From positions 4,650,001 to 4,714,000 of the forward strand of contig NZ_CP037864.1 of assembly GCF_004353845.1 (NCBI RefSeq): a stretch of DNA of 64,000 nucleotides. The letters are read 5' to 3'. The translations under genes and the position numbers were made by a program. The notes under the pieces are model-generated. The model was given only the letters and a program-made list of their open reading frames with translations, had not been told where the DNA came from and made no database searches. This stretch comes from Citrobacter arsenatis (GTDB lineage Bacteria > Pseudomonadota > Gammaproteobacteria > Enterobacterales > Enterobacteriaceae). How positions within the stretch are numbered: the stretch's first letter is position 1; each line of letters opens with the position of its first letter. Shown here piece after piece: positions 7,839-16,817 of this stretch.

Positions 7839-9176
7839 TTAAACCGCTTTTACAGCATCGGCAATACGGTGTGCGAATTCAGTCACCTGCGCTTCGTCCT
7901 CACCTTCAACCATCACGCGAATTAACGGTTCAGTGCCTGACTTACGCAGCAGGACTCGTCCACGATTGCCCAGCGCAGCTTCCACCTCAGCCATCACCGC
8001 CTTCACGCTTTCATGTTCCAGCGGATCGCCGCTTCCTGCGGTGTAACGTACGTTTACCAACAGCTGTGGGAACATTTTCATGCCGCTGCACAGGTCGTGC
8101 AAACTCATATGGTTGCGTACCATCGCCGTCAGTACCTGCAAACCTGCCACGATGCCGTCACCGGTGGTGGTTTTGTCCAGCAGGATCACATGGCCTGAGT
8201 TTTCAGCACCGATACGCCAGCCTTTTTCCTGCATTTTTTCCAGCACATAGCGGTCGCCGACTTTCGCACGGGCAAACGGAATACCCAGCTGTTTCAGCGC
8301 CAGTTCAAGGCCCATGTTGCTCATCAGCGTACCTACTGCACCACCGCGCAACTGCCCCTGACGCAGGGCTTCACGGGCGATGATGTACATGATCTGATCG
8401 CCATCGACCTTATTGCCTTCGTGATCAACCATAATGACGCGGTCGCCGTCGCCATCCAACGCAATACCCAGATCGGCTTTTTCTGCGATCACGCGGGCCT
8501 GCAGGGCACGGACGTCGGTGGCGCCAACTTCTTCATTGATGTTGACGCCGTTTGGCTCGCAGCCAATGGCAATCACGTTTGCACCCAGCTCACGCAGTAC
8601 ATTTGGTGCAATGTGGTAGGTCGCACCGTTAGCGCAATCCACCACAATTTTAAGCTCATTCAGGCTCAGTTCGTTCGGGAAGGTGCCTTTGCAAAACTCG
8701 ATATAGCGACCGGCAGCATCAACGATACGGGTAGCTTTACCCAATTCAGCTGAGTCCACGCAGGTAATCGCTTTTTCCATTTCGGCTTCGATAGCTTCTT
8801 CAACCGCATCCGGCAGTTTGGTCCCGTCGATGGAGAAGAATTTAATCCCGTTGTCATAGTACGGGTTGTGCGAGGCAGAGATAACAATCCCGGCTTCAGC
8901 ACGGAAAGCGCGCGTCAGATACGCAACGGCAGGTGTCGGCATTGGGCCGGTGAACGAAGCCGACAGTCCGGCTGCAGCCAGACCTGCTTCCAGCGCGGAC
9001 TCCAGCATATAGCCGGAAATACGCGTATCTTTACCGATAATAATTTTACGTGAACCATGACGTGCCAGCACTTTACCTGCAGCCCAACCCAGTTTGAGCA
9101 CAAAATCAGGTGTAATTGGGGCGTCGCCTACGCGTCCGCGGATCCCATCAGTGCCAAAATATTTACGATTACTCAT
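7839..9176 (-). CDS. glmM: Phosphoglucosamine mutase
   Basis: GlmM converts glucosamine-6-phosphate to glucosamine-1-phosphate on the way to UDP-GlcNAc, the precursor of peptidoglycan and LPS. The 445-aa protein has the E. coli length. The phosphoserine S102 lies in VISASHNPYYDNGIKF and the metal-binding loop is DGDGDR. The start codon overlaps the end of folP by 8 bp, so the two are translationally coupled. Confidence 0.97.
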   Translation of the reverse strand: MSNRKYFGTDGIRGRVGDAPITPDFVLKLGWAAGKVLARHGSRKIIIGKDTRISGYMLESALEAGLAAAGLSASFTGPMPTPAVAYLTRAFRAEAGIVISASHNPYYDNGIKFFSIDGTKLPDAVEEAIEAEMEKAITCVDSAELGKATRIVDAAGRYIEFCKGTFPNELSLNELKIVVDCANGATYHIAPNVLRELGANVIAIGCEPNGVNINEEVGATDVRALQARVIAEKADLGIALDGDGDRVIMVDHEGNKVDGDQIMYIIAREALRQGQLRGGAVGTLMSNMGLELALKQLGIPFARAKVGDRYVLEKMQEKGWRIGAENSGHVILLDKTTTGDGIVAGLQVLTAMVRNHMSLHDLCSGMKMFPQLLVNVRYTAGSGDPLEHESVKAVMAEVEAALGNRGRVLLRKSGTEPLIRVMVEGEDEAQVTEFAHRIADAVKAV

Positions 9177-10017
9177 AGCGTTTTTTTTCCTTTGCAGACA
9201 ATGTGGCTTCCACCACACGCATCGCTTCTACAGTTTCTTTGACGTCATGGACACGAACGATCTGCGCCCCCTGCATTGCGGCAATGACCGCACACGCAAG
9301 ACTACCGCTCAGGCGTTCGGATGGCCCCACATTCAGCAACTGGCCAACCATTGATTTTCGTGACATCCCAACCAGCAATGGCAGATCAAAATGATGAAAC
9401 TCAGCCAAACGTGCCAGCAATGTGTAGTTGTGAGTGAGATTTTTACCGAATCCGAATCCGGGGTCGAGCAACAATTTATCTTTTGTGATTCCAGCCCGCT
9501 CGCAACGAGCTATTTGCTCAACAAAGTAACGATTAACATCAGCAAAAACATCCTCGTACTTTGGCGCTTCCTGCATGGTTTTCGGTTGCCCCTGCATATG
9601 CATCAGACAAACCGGCAGCCCAGTTTCTGCTGCAGCCTCCAGCGCCCCGGGTTCCGAGAGTGAGCGAATGTCATTAATGATATGTGCGCCAACTCTCGCG
9701 CATTCGCGAATCACTTCTGGTTTTGAAGTATCAACCGAAATCCACACTTCAAAACGCTGAGCAATCGCCTCCACAACCGGGATCACTCGCTGCAATTCCT
9801 CTTCCACGCTCACATCGGCCGCTCCTGGACGCGTGGATTCACCACCCACATCAATAATAGTCGCCCCGGCATTAATCATCAGGTTTGCGTGTTTTACCGC
9901 CTCAACCAGAGAGTTGTGCGCCCCGCCATCAGAAAAAGAGTCTGGCGTGACGTTCAAAATCCCCATGACGTGTGGATGGCTGAGATCCAGTGAAGAACCC
10001 TGAGCAAAGAGTTTCAT
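9169..10017 (-). CDS. folP: Dihydropteroate synthase
   Basis: FolP condenses p-aminobenzoate with dihydropterin pyrophosphate in folate synthesis and is the sulfonamide target. The 282-aa protein shows the family motifs NVTPDSFSDGG, DVGGESTRPGA and DPGFGFGKN. The start MKLFAQGSSLDLS matches E. coli; the open frame upstream is not homologous. It lies between ftsH and glmM on the same strand. Confidence 0.97.
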   Translation of the reverse strand: MKLFAQGSSLDLSHPHVMGILNVTPDSFSDGGAHNSLVEAVKHANLMINAGATIIDVGGESTRPGAADVSVEEELQRVIPVVEAIAQRFEVWISVDTSKPEVIRECARVGAHIINDIRSLSEPGALEAAAETGLPVCLMHMQGQPKTMQEAPKYEDVFADVNRYFVEQIARCERAGITKDKLLLDPGFGFGKNLTHNYTLLARLAEFHHFDLPLLVGMSRKSMVGQLLNVGPSERLSGSLACAVIAAMQGAQIVRVHDVKETVEAMRVVEATLSAKEKKRYE

Positions 10018-10055
10018 AGTTTTATCCCTGGTAAAATCTTGAATATGCAGATAAG

Positions 10056-10082
10056 AAAAACCCCGGAGCAAGCCCCAGGGTT
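10056..10082 (-). terminator. Terminator/attenuator between ftsH and folP
   Basis: On the reverse strand an AACCC...GGGTT outer stem with an inner GGGGC/GCTCC stem at 10082-10059 is followed by five Ts. It probably reduces rather than abolishes read-through into folP-glmM. Confidence 0.7.
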
Positions 10083-10115
10083 TTCAATTAAAACACGGTC
10101 ATCATCAACGATAAC

Positions 10116-12050
10116 TTATTTGTCGCCCAGTTGCTCTGACATGGTGCCAGAGTCCGGCGCACGCGGTTCATCTACCGGGCGCGGCGCGCTCGGCTTGCCG
10201 GTGCTGCCAGAGTTGTTGTTAGAAGAACCCGGTTCTTCCCAACCCGCTGGCGGACGCACGTCGCGGCGAGCCATCAGATCGTCAATCTGCGGCGCATCGA
10301 TGGTCTCATATTTCATGAGCGCATCTTTCATCGAGTGCAGAATGTCCATGTTATCGTTCAACAGGCGACGTGCACGATCATAGTTACGCTCAATCAGCAG
10401 CTTAACTTCCTGATCGATAATGCGAGCCGTTTCATCGGACATATGTTTAGCTTTCGCTACAGAACGTCCCAGGAACACTTCGCCTTCTTCTTCAGCGTAC
10501 AGCAACGGACCGAGTTTGTCGGAGAAGCCCCACTGAGTAACCATGTTACGCGCCAGGTTAGTCGCGACTTTAATGTCGTTCGACGCACCGGTAGAAACAT
10601 GTTCAGCACCGTAGATGATCTCTTCTGCCAGACGACCGCCGTACAGCGTAGAGATCTGACTTTCCAGTTTCTGACGGCTGGCGCTGATTGCGTCGCCTTC
10701 AGGCAGGAAGAAGGTCACACCCAGCGCACGACCGCGTGGGATAATCGTCACTTTATGCACCGGATCGTGTTCCGGTACCAGGCGGCCGATAATTGCGTGG
10801 CCTGCTTCGTGATACGCGGTAGATTCTTTCTGCGCTTCAGTCATCACCATGGAGCGACGTTCCGCACCCATCATGATTTTGTCTTTCGCTTTCTCGAACT
10901 CAACCATCGATACAACGCGCTTGTTACCACGAGCAGCAAACAGCGCCGCTTCGTTGACCAGGTTCGCGAGATCCGCACCGGAGAAGCCTGGCGTACCACG
11001 TGCAATGATTGCCGCATCGATATCCGGAGACAGCGGTACGCGACGCATATGCACTTTCAGGATCTGTTCACGACCACGAACGTCCGGTAGACCAACCACA
11101 ACCTGACGGTCAAAACGACCTGGACGCAGCAGCGCAGGGTCAAGAACGTCCGGGCGGTTAGTTGCGGCGATAACGATGATACCTTCGTTACCTTCGAAGC
11201 CATCCATCTCAACCAGCATCTGGTTCAGCGTTTGCTCACGTTCATCGTGACCACCGCCCAGACCAGCGCCACGTTGGCGACCTACGGCGTCGATTTCATC
11301 GATAAAGATGATGCACGGTGCCGCTTTCTTGGCTTGTTCGAACATGTCACGCACACGAGATGCACCGACACCCACAAACATTTCCACGAAATCAGAACCG
11401 GAAATTGTGAAGAAAGGAACCTTCGCTTCACCTGCAATAGCTTTTGCCAGCAGGGTTTTACCGGTACCCGGAGGACCGACCATCAGGACGCCTTTCGGGA
11501 TTTTACCGCCCAGCTTCTGGAAACGGCTCGGTTCGCGCAGATACTCAACCAGTTCAGCAACTTCTTCTTTTGCTTCGTCGCAACCGGCAACGTCAGCAAA
11601 AGTGGTTTTGATCTGATCTTCCGTCAACATGCGTGCTTTGCTCTTACCGAACGACATGGCACCTTTGCCACCACCGCCCTGCATTTGACGCATGAAGAAG
11701 ATCCAGACACCAATCAGCAGCAGCATTGGGAACCAGGAAATGAAGATAGAAGCCAGCAGGCTCGGCTCTTCAGGCGGCTCGCCAACAACCTTGACGTTTT
11801 TGGTCAGCAGGTTATCAAGCAGCTTCGGATCGTTAACCGGGATGTAGGTCGTGTAACGGTTACTATCTTTCTTGGTAACGTTAATCTCACGTCCGTTGAT
11901 CTTCGCTTCACGAACCTGGTCCTGATTGACCTCTTGCAGGAAGGTAGAGTAATCAACCTTACGGCCATTAGACTCGCTGGGCCCAAAGCTCTGGAATACT
12001 GACATCAGCACAACGGCAATGACCAGCCAGAGAATTAGGTTTTTCGCCAT
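10116..12050 (-). CDS. ftsH: ATP-dependent inner-membrane zinc metalloprotease FtsH
   Basis: FtsH degrades LpxC, SecY, sigma-32 and other membrane and soluble proteins. The 644-aa protein has an N-terminal membrane anchor (residues about 4-22), a periplasmic domain, a second membrane segment near 100-120, an AAA+ module with Walker A GPPGTGKT, and the zinc-protease motif HEAGH near 414. I give the ATG start MAKNLILWL. An in-frame TTG three codons upstream (12059) is preceded by GAGG at better spacing and may be the true start (647 aa). Confidence 0.96.
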   Translation of the reverse strand: MAKNLILWLVIAVVLMSVFQSFGPSESNGRKVDYSTFLQEVNQDQVREAKINGREINVTKKDSNRYTTYIPVNDPKLLDNLLTKNVKVVGEPPEEPSLLASIFISWFPMLLLIGVWIFFMRQMQGGGGKGAMSFGKSKARMLTEDQIKTTFADVAGCDEAKEEVAELVEYLREPSRFQKLGGKIPKGVLMVGPPGTGKTLLAKAIAGEAKVPFFTISGSDFVEMFVGVGASRVRDMFEQAKKAAPCIIFIDEIDAVGRQRGAGLGGGHDEREQTLNQMLVEMDGFEGNEGIIVIAATNRPDVLDPALLRPGRFDRQVVVGLPDVRGREQILKVHMRRVPLSPDIDAAIIARGTPGFSGADLANLVNEAALFAARGNKRVVSMVEFEKAKDKIMMGAERRSMVMTEAQKESTAYHEAGHAIIGRLVPEHDPVHKVTIIPRGRALGVTFFLPEGDAISASRQKLESQISTLYGGRLAEEIIYGAEHVSTGASNDIKVATNLARNMVTQWGFSDKLGPLLYAEEEGEVFLGRSVAKAKHMSDETARIIDQEVKLLIERNYDRARRLLNDNMDILHSMKDALMKYETIDAPQIDDLMARRDVRPPAGWEEPGSSNNNSGSTGKPSAPRPVDEPRAPDSGTMSEQLGDK

Positions 12051-12149
12051 GTCACTCAAGGGATTAACCTCATATTACAACTGTGTTAAAAACAGCGTCA
12101 GGATACTCTATATCCAGTTTCTTTCAAACTTTCGTTTGAAATCTTCCGG

Positions 12150-12779
12150 TTATGGTTTACGCCCGGTCGCTACAATATACACTTCACGCGAACGGGCGCG
12201 AGAAGAGTCCGGCTTACGAACTTTGACCTTCGTAAACAGGGAGCGAATCTCTCTTAGATACTCATCGAAGCCTTCGCCCTGGAACACCTTCACTACAAAA
12301 CTACCACCTGGCGCTAATACATCACGAGCCATTCCAAGCGCCAGCTCTACCAGATACATGGCCCGGGGAATATCCACCGCCGGTGTTCCACACATATTTG
12401 GCGCCATATCAGACATGACAACTTGTACTTTACTGTCACCTACGCGCTCAAGTAACGCTTTCAGGACTAATTCATCACGAAAGTCGCCCTGAAGGAAGTC
12501 CACACCAACGATTGGATCCATAGGTAAAAGATCGCAAGCGATAATGCGGCCAGTGTTGCCGATCTGCGTAACCGCATATTGCGACCAACCACCGGGGGCA
12601 GCACCGAGATCAACAATCGTCATCCCCGGTTTAAAAATTTTGTCACTTTGCTGTATTTCATCAAGTTTAAACCAGGCACGGGAACGTAACCCCTTTTTCT
12701 GCGCCTGTTGAACATATTTATCGCTAAAGTGTTCCTGAAGCCAGCGACTCGAGCTGGCAGAACGCTTTTTACCTGTCAT
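12150..12779 (-). CDS. rlmE: 23S rRNA (uridine-2552-2'-O)-methyltransferase RlmE
   Basis: RlmE (RrmJ/FtsJ) methylates U2552 of 23S rRNA in late 50S assembly. The 209-aa protein has the E. coli length, the SAM-binding motif VDLGAAPGGWSQ, and the catalytic K-D-K-E set (including SDMAPN and VVKVF). It lies 99 bp upstream of ftsH on the same strand and is divergent from yhbY. Confidence 0.97.
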   Translation of the reverse strand: MTGKKRSASSSRWLQEHFSDKYVQQAQKKGLRSRAWFKLDEIQQSDKIFKPGMTIVDLGAAPGGWSQYAVTQIGNTGRIIACDLLPMDPIVGVDFLQGDFRDELVLKALLERVGDSKVQVVMSDMAPNMCGTPAVDIPRAMYLVELALGMARDVLAPGGSFVVKVFQGEGFDEYLREIRSLFTKVKVRKPDSSRARSREVYIVATGRKP

Positions 12780-12904
12780 TTCACATTCCCAAAGGGCAGT
12801 TCATCGTAACCAATGGTGTAAATTTCTACACAGCTATTTGGTGATATATGGGAGATGGCGGTAGAATGACCCGTTTTCAATCCCAACGTAAGCAAAAATA
12901 TACG

Positions 12905-13198
12905 ATGAATCTGAGTACTAAACAAAAACAGCACCTGAAAGGTCTGGCACATCCGCTCAAGCCTGTAGTTATGCTTGGCAATAATGGTTTGACCGAAGGG
13001 GTACTGGCCGAGATTGAACAAGCGTTAGAGCACCATGAACTTATCAAGGTGAAAATCGCCTCGGAAGATCGCGATACTAAAACCTTGATCGTGGAAGCTA
13101 TCGTACGCGAAACCGGCGCCTGTAATGTACAGGTCATCGGCAAAACGCTGGTACTGTATCGCCCGACTAAAGAACGTAAAATCTCGCTGCCACGCTAA
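12905..13198 (+). CDS. yhbY: Ribosome assembly RNA-binding protein YhbY (CRM domain)
   Basis: YhbY is a small CRM-domain protein associated with pre-50S particles. The 97-aa protein begins MNLSTKQKQHLKGLAHPLKP and carries the GNNGLTEGV version of the conserved GxxG loop. The open frame extends 19 codons upstream but only the chosen start matches E. coli. It is divergent from rlmE and convergent with greA. Confidence 0.95.
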   Translation: MNLSTKQKQHLKGLAHPLKPVVMLGNNGLTEGVLAEIEQALEHHELIKVKIASEDRDTKTLIVEAIVRETGACNVQVIGKTLVLYRPTKERKISLPR

Positions 13199-13286
13199 GA
13201 ATATCCCAAAGTTGCACACGAAGTTTGTGTAAAACGCGGGGTTTTCCGCTAGCAGGAGAGCAAAATGCCACGCTCTCTTCGTTGAT

Positions 13287-13310
13287 AAAAGGCCGCTATG
13301 CGGCCTTTTT
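13287..13310. terminator. Bidirectional terminator between yhbY and greA
   Basis: A AAAAGGCCGC/GCGGCCTTTT stem with a short loop has a T run on the forward side and Ts on the reverse side. It serves both convergent genes. Confidence 0.85.
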
Positions 13311-13351
13311 CCTTTCTTTACAATGTATCAACATCTTAACCAAGATGCGAA

Positions 13352-13828
13352 TTACAGGTATTCTACCTTCGTTACTTCATATTCCACTTCACCGCCCGGC
13401 GTTTTAATCACCACCACGTCATCCTGCTCTTTACCGATCAGGCCACGAGCAATAGGCGAGTTCACCGAAATCAGGTTCTGTTTAAAATCGGCTTCATCAT
13501 CGCCAACAATACGCCAGGTCTGTTCTTCGTCGTTATCGAGGTTCAGCACGGTAACCGTCGCGCCGAAAACTACACGACCATTGTTCGGCATTTTAGTGAC
13601 GTCGATAACCTGTGCGTTGGACAGTTTAGCTTCGATATCTTTAATGCGTCCTTCGCAGAAACCCTGCTGTTCGCGCGCCGCGTGGTATTCCGCATTTTCT
13701 TTCAGGTCACCATGCTCGCGCGCATCGGCGATAGCGGCAATGATTTCAGGACGGCGCACAGATTTCAGAAAATCCAGCTCTTCGCGCAGTTTTTCAGCAC
13801 CACGTAAGGTCATCGGGATAGCTTGCAT
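13352..13828 (-). CDS. greA: Transcript cleavage factor GreA
   Basis: GreA enters the RNA polymerase secondary channel and stimulates cleavage of backtracked transcripts. The 158-aa protein is near-identical to E. coli GreA, with the N-terminal coiled coil carrying the acidic tip (around residues 38-46, AREHGDLKENAEYH) and a C-terminal FKBP-like domain. Its leader holds a terminator-like hairpin corresponding to GraL. Confidence 0.97.
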   Translation of the reverse strand: MQAIPMTLRGAEKLREELDFLKSVRRPEIIAAIADAREHGDLKENAEYHAAREQQGFCEGRIKDIEAKLSNAQVIDVTKMPNNGRVVFGATVTVLNLDNDEEQTWRIVGDDEADFKQNLISVNSPIARGLIGKEQDDVVVIKTPGGEVEYEVTKVEYL

Positions 13829-13885
13829 TTGTTATACCTCTTGAACATTCCTGTAGGGGGTGGTTGCTCTCACCCCGGCTGCTAA

Positions 13886-13975
13886 GCCCACTCTGGCATA
13901 CGCCATGCCAGAGTCAGAAGCAAAAAAATACCGACCCGGGGCTCAGGACCCCAGGTCAGCTACAATTCTCTATTT
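13886..13975 (-). ncRNA. graL: GraL-type greA leader RNA (approximate ends)
   Basis: About 100 bp upstream of greA, on the same strand, a GACC-GGGG/CCCC-GGTC stem (13957-13933, loop TCCTGAG) is followed after four bases by seven Ts (13928-13922), so leader transcripts can end before greA. In E. coli the greA leader yields the short RNA GraL by this mechanism. A second perfect hairpin, CTCTGGCAT/ATGCCAGAG, follows at about 13914-13892. The 5' end is a guess; only the hairpins are seen directly. Confidence 0.6.
13922..13957 (-). terminator. Terminator-like hairpin in the greA leader
   Basis: The stem has eight base pairs with one mismatch and is followed by GGTA and a seven-T run on the reverse strand, upstream of greA. 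Partial termination here would set both GraL and greA levels. Confidence 0.7.
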
Positions 13976-14076
13976 GATGATCATTTTACCCTGGAGTTCC
14001 CTATGGGTCATCGTTTACTTTTTGGGGCGTTGCGCCGTAGTATGACGGCCTGTTTCCAGGTTGTTAGCGCGAGATT

Positions 14077-15510
14077 ATGCGATTTTCCAGATTTACCATC
14101 GGATTGACTGCCAGTATAGCGTTCAGCGTTCAGGCTGCGAACGTCGACGAGTATATCAATCAGCTCCCTGCCGGGGCCAACCTCGCCCTTATGGTACAGA
14201 AGGTTGGCGCACCTGCACCCGCTATTGATTTTCATAGCCAGCAGATGGCACTGCCCGCCAGTACCCAGAAAGTGATCACCGCGCTGGCGGCATTGATTCA
14301 GCTCGGGCCTGACTTTCGTTTTACCACCACGCTTGAGACCAAAGGCAACGTGGAAGGCGGTGTATTGAAAGGTGACTTAGTGGCGCGATTTGGCGGCGAT
14401 CCGACGCTAAAACGCCAGGATATTCGCAATATGGTGGCAACCCTGAAAAAATCAGGTGTGACGCAAATTGCCGGAAATGTCCTGATCGACACCTCTATTT
14501 TTGCCAGCCATGATAAAGCGCCCGGTTGGCCCTGGAACGACATGACGCAGTGTTTTAGCGCACCGCCCGCAGCGGCCATTGTCGATCGTAACTGTTTCTC
14601 GGTTTCGCTTTACAGCGCGCAAAAACCCAACGATCTCGCCTTTATCCGCGTGGCATCTTACTACCCGGTCACCATGTTCAGCCAGGTACGAACTCTCGCT
14701 CGTGGCTCTGCCGAAGCGCAATATTGTGAACTGGACGTGGTTCCTGGCGATCTCAACCGCTATACGTTGACCGGATGTCTCCCCCAGCGCGCCGATCCGC
14801 TGCCGCTGGCATTTGCTATTCAGGACGGCGCCAGTTATGCCGGGGCGATAATCAAAGATGAGCTAAAACAAGCAGGTATAACTTACAGCGGCACTCTCCT
14901 GCGCCAGACGCTGGTCAACGAACCGGGAACCATAGTCGCCAGTAAGCAGTCGGCACCGCTGCATGACCTGCTTAAGATTATGCTGAAAAAATCGGACAAC
15001 ATGATTGCCGATACCGTGTTCCGCATGATTGGTCATGCACGATTTAACGTGCCAGGCACCTGGCGGGCGGGTTCTGATGCCGTACGCCAGATTTTGCGTC
15101 AGCAAGCGGGGGTTGATATTGGTAACACGATTATTGCCGACGGTTCTGGCCTCTCCCGCCATAACCTGATTGCCCCGGCGACCATGATGCAGGTGCTGCA
15201 ATATATCGCTCAACACGATAATGAGCTGAACTTTATCTCCATGCTGCCGCTGGCGGGCCATGACGGCTCCCTGCAATACCGTGCCGGTCTACATCAGGCA
15301 GGCGTGGATGGCAAAGTATCGGCGAAGACAGGCTCGCTGCAGGGGGTTTATAACCTCGCAGGCTTCATCACCACGGCAAGCGGTCAGCGCATGGCATTTG
15401 TGCAGTATCTGTCTGGTTATGCGGTAGAACCTGCAGACCAGCGTAATCGCCGTATTCCATTGGTACGCTTCGAGAGTCGGTTGTACAAAGATATTTATCA
15501 GAACAACTAG
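14077..15510 (+). CDS. dacB: D-alanyl-D-alanine carboxypeptidase/endopeptidase PBP4
   Basis: DacB is a periplasmic penicillin-binding protein that trims and cleaves peptidoglycan peptides. The 477-aa protein has a 20-residue signal peptide ending VQA-A, the SxxK motif in ASTQK (S62, K65), SDN in KKSDNMIAD near 306 and KTG in AKTGSLQG near 417. Length equals E. coli DacB. It is divergent from greA. Confidence 0.97.
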   Translation: MRFSRFTIGLTASIAFSVQAANVDEYINQLPAGANLALMVQKVGAPAPAIDFHSQQMALPASTQKVITALAALIQLGPDFRFTTTLETKGNVEGGVLKGDLVARFGGDPTLKRQDIRNMVATLKKSGVTQIAGNVLIDTSIFASHDKAPGWPWNDMTQCFSAPPAAAIVDRNCFSVSLYSAQKPNDLAFIRVASYYPVTMFSQVRTLARGSAEAQYCELDVVPGDLNRYTLTGCLPQRADPLPLAFAIQDGASYAGAIIKDELKQAGITYSGTLLRQTLVNEPGTIVASKQSAPLHDLLKIMLKKSDNMIADTVFRMIGHARFNVPGTWRAGSDAVRQILRQQAGVDIGNTIIADGSGLSRHNLIAPATMMQVLQYIAQHDNELNFISMLPLAGHDGSLQYRAGLHQAGVDGKVSAKTGSLQGVYNLAGFITTASGQRMAFVQYLSGYAVEPADQRNRRIPLVRFESRLYKDIYQNN

Positions 15511-15520
15511 CGGGGTGTGT

Positions 15521-15614
15521 TGCCGGATGGCGGTTGAAGCCGGATGGCGACGCTGATGCGTCTTATCCGGCCTACTAAAGCGCGTAGGCCCGGTAAGCGC
15601 GAGCGCCACCGGGC
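15521..15614. repeat. REP/BIME repeats between dacB and obgE
   Basis: Two REP palindromes are seen: TGCCGGATGGCG with GTCTTATCCGGCCTAC, and GTAGGCCCGGTAAGCGCGAGCGCCACCGGGC-type sequence (two inverted arms). They lie between convergent 3' ends. Confidence 0.8.
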
Positions 15615-15629
15615 CATTGCCAAAAAGAA

Positions 15630-16802
15630 TTAACGCTTGTAGATGAACTCAACGCCTTCTTCGTCGTCTTCGTCCCAATCGTCATCCCAGTCATCTTCTG
15701 CTTCGTCTTCGACTTCAGCGAGCTGCTGGCGGTGATAATCATCCCACATGAACTCAACTTTCTCAGGCTGTTTCGCTTCTTCAGCCTGAACAATCGGGTT
15801 CTCGATGATAAAGGTCATCACATCCCAGCAGAGATCTTTCACGCCCAGCTGACTGGCGGCGGAAATCAGGTAATATTTACCTTCCCAACCCAGCGCTTCG
15901 GCGATCGCTTTCGCTTTTTCTTCTGCTTCAGCCTTGTCCAGCAAATCAATTTTGTTGAACACTAACCAGCGCGGTTTAGATGCCAGATCCTGACTGTATT
16001 TTTCCAGTTCGCCAATAATGATACGGGCGTTTTCTACCGGATCGGAACCGTCAATCGGATCGATATCGATGAGGTGCAGCAGCACGCGGCAACGTTCCAG
16101 GTGTTTCAGGAAGCGGATACCCAGGCCTGCGCCTTCAGCCGCGCCTTCAATCAGCCCCGGAATGTCGGCAACCACAAAGCTCTTTTCGTTATCCATACGC
16201 ACCACGCCCAGGCTTGGTACCAGGGTGGTGAACGGATAATCAGCCACTTTCGGCTTCGCCGCGGATACCGCACGAATGAACGTCGATTTACCGGCGTTTG
16301 GCATGCCCAGCATACCCACGTCCGCCAGCAGCATCAGCTCCAGCATCAGATCGCGCTTATCGCCCGGCGTACCCATCGTTTTCTGACGCGGAGTACGGTT
16401 GACCGAGGATTTGAAACGGGTGTTACCCAGACCGTGCCAGCCGCCTTTAGCGACCATCAGACGCTGACCGTGCTTGGTCATGTCGCCCATGGTTTCGCCC
16501 GTGCCCTGATCGATAACACGCGTACCGACAGGTACTTTAATCGTGACGTCTTTACCACGCTTACCGGTGCAGTCACGGCTCGCGCCATTCTGGCCACGTT
16601 CCGCACGGAATGATTTTTCAAAACGGTAATCGATCAGTGTGTTCAGGTTTTCGTCGGCCTCCAGCCAAACGTCACCGCCGTCACCGCCGTCACCACCGTC
16701 CGGACCGCCTTTTGGGATGTACTTTTCGCGGCGGAAGCTGACGCAACCATTACCGCCATCACCTGCAACGACCAGAATCGATGCTTCATCAACAAACTTC
16801 AT
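15630..16802 (-). CDS. obgE: Obg-family GTPase ObgE (CgtA)
   Basis: ObgE is an essential GTPase that binds 50S precursors and links ribosome assembly to growth and the stringent response. The 390-aa protein has the glycine-rich Obg fold (GGPDGGDGGDGGD at 32-44), the G1 motif GMPNAGKS at 166-173, G3 DIPG and an acidic C-terminal tail rich in D/E. It lies 15 bp downstream of yhbE in the rplU-rpmA-yhbE-obgE operon. Confidence 0.97.
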   Translation of the reverse strand: MKFVDEASILVVAGDGGNGCVSFRREKYIPKGGPDGGDGGDGGDVWLEADENLNTLIDYRFEKSFRAERGQNGASRDCTGKRGKDVTIKVPVGTRVIDQGTGETMGDMTKHGQRLMVAKGGWHGLGNTRFKSSVNRTPRQKTMGTPGDKRDLMLELMLLADVGMLGMPNAGKSTFIRAVSAAKPKVADYPFTTLVPSLGVVRMDNEKSFVVADIPGLIEGAAEGAGLGIRFLKHLERCRVLLHLIDIDPIDGSDPVENARIIIGELEKYSQDLASKPRWLVFNKIDLLDKAEAEEKAKAIAEALGWEGKYYLISAASQLGVKDLCWDVMTFIIENPIVQAEEAKQPEKVEFMWDDYHRQQLAEVEDEAEDDWDDDWDEDDEEGVEFIYKR

Positions 16803-16817
16803 TTTACTCTCCGTAAA

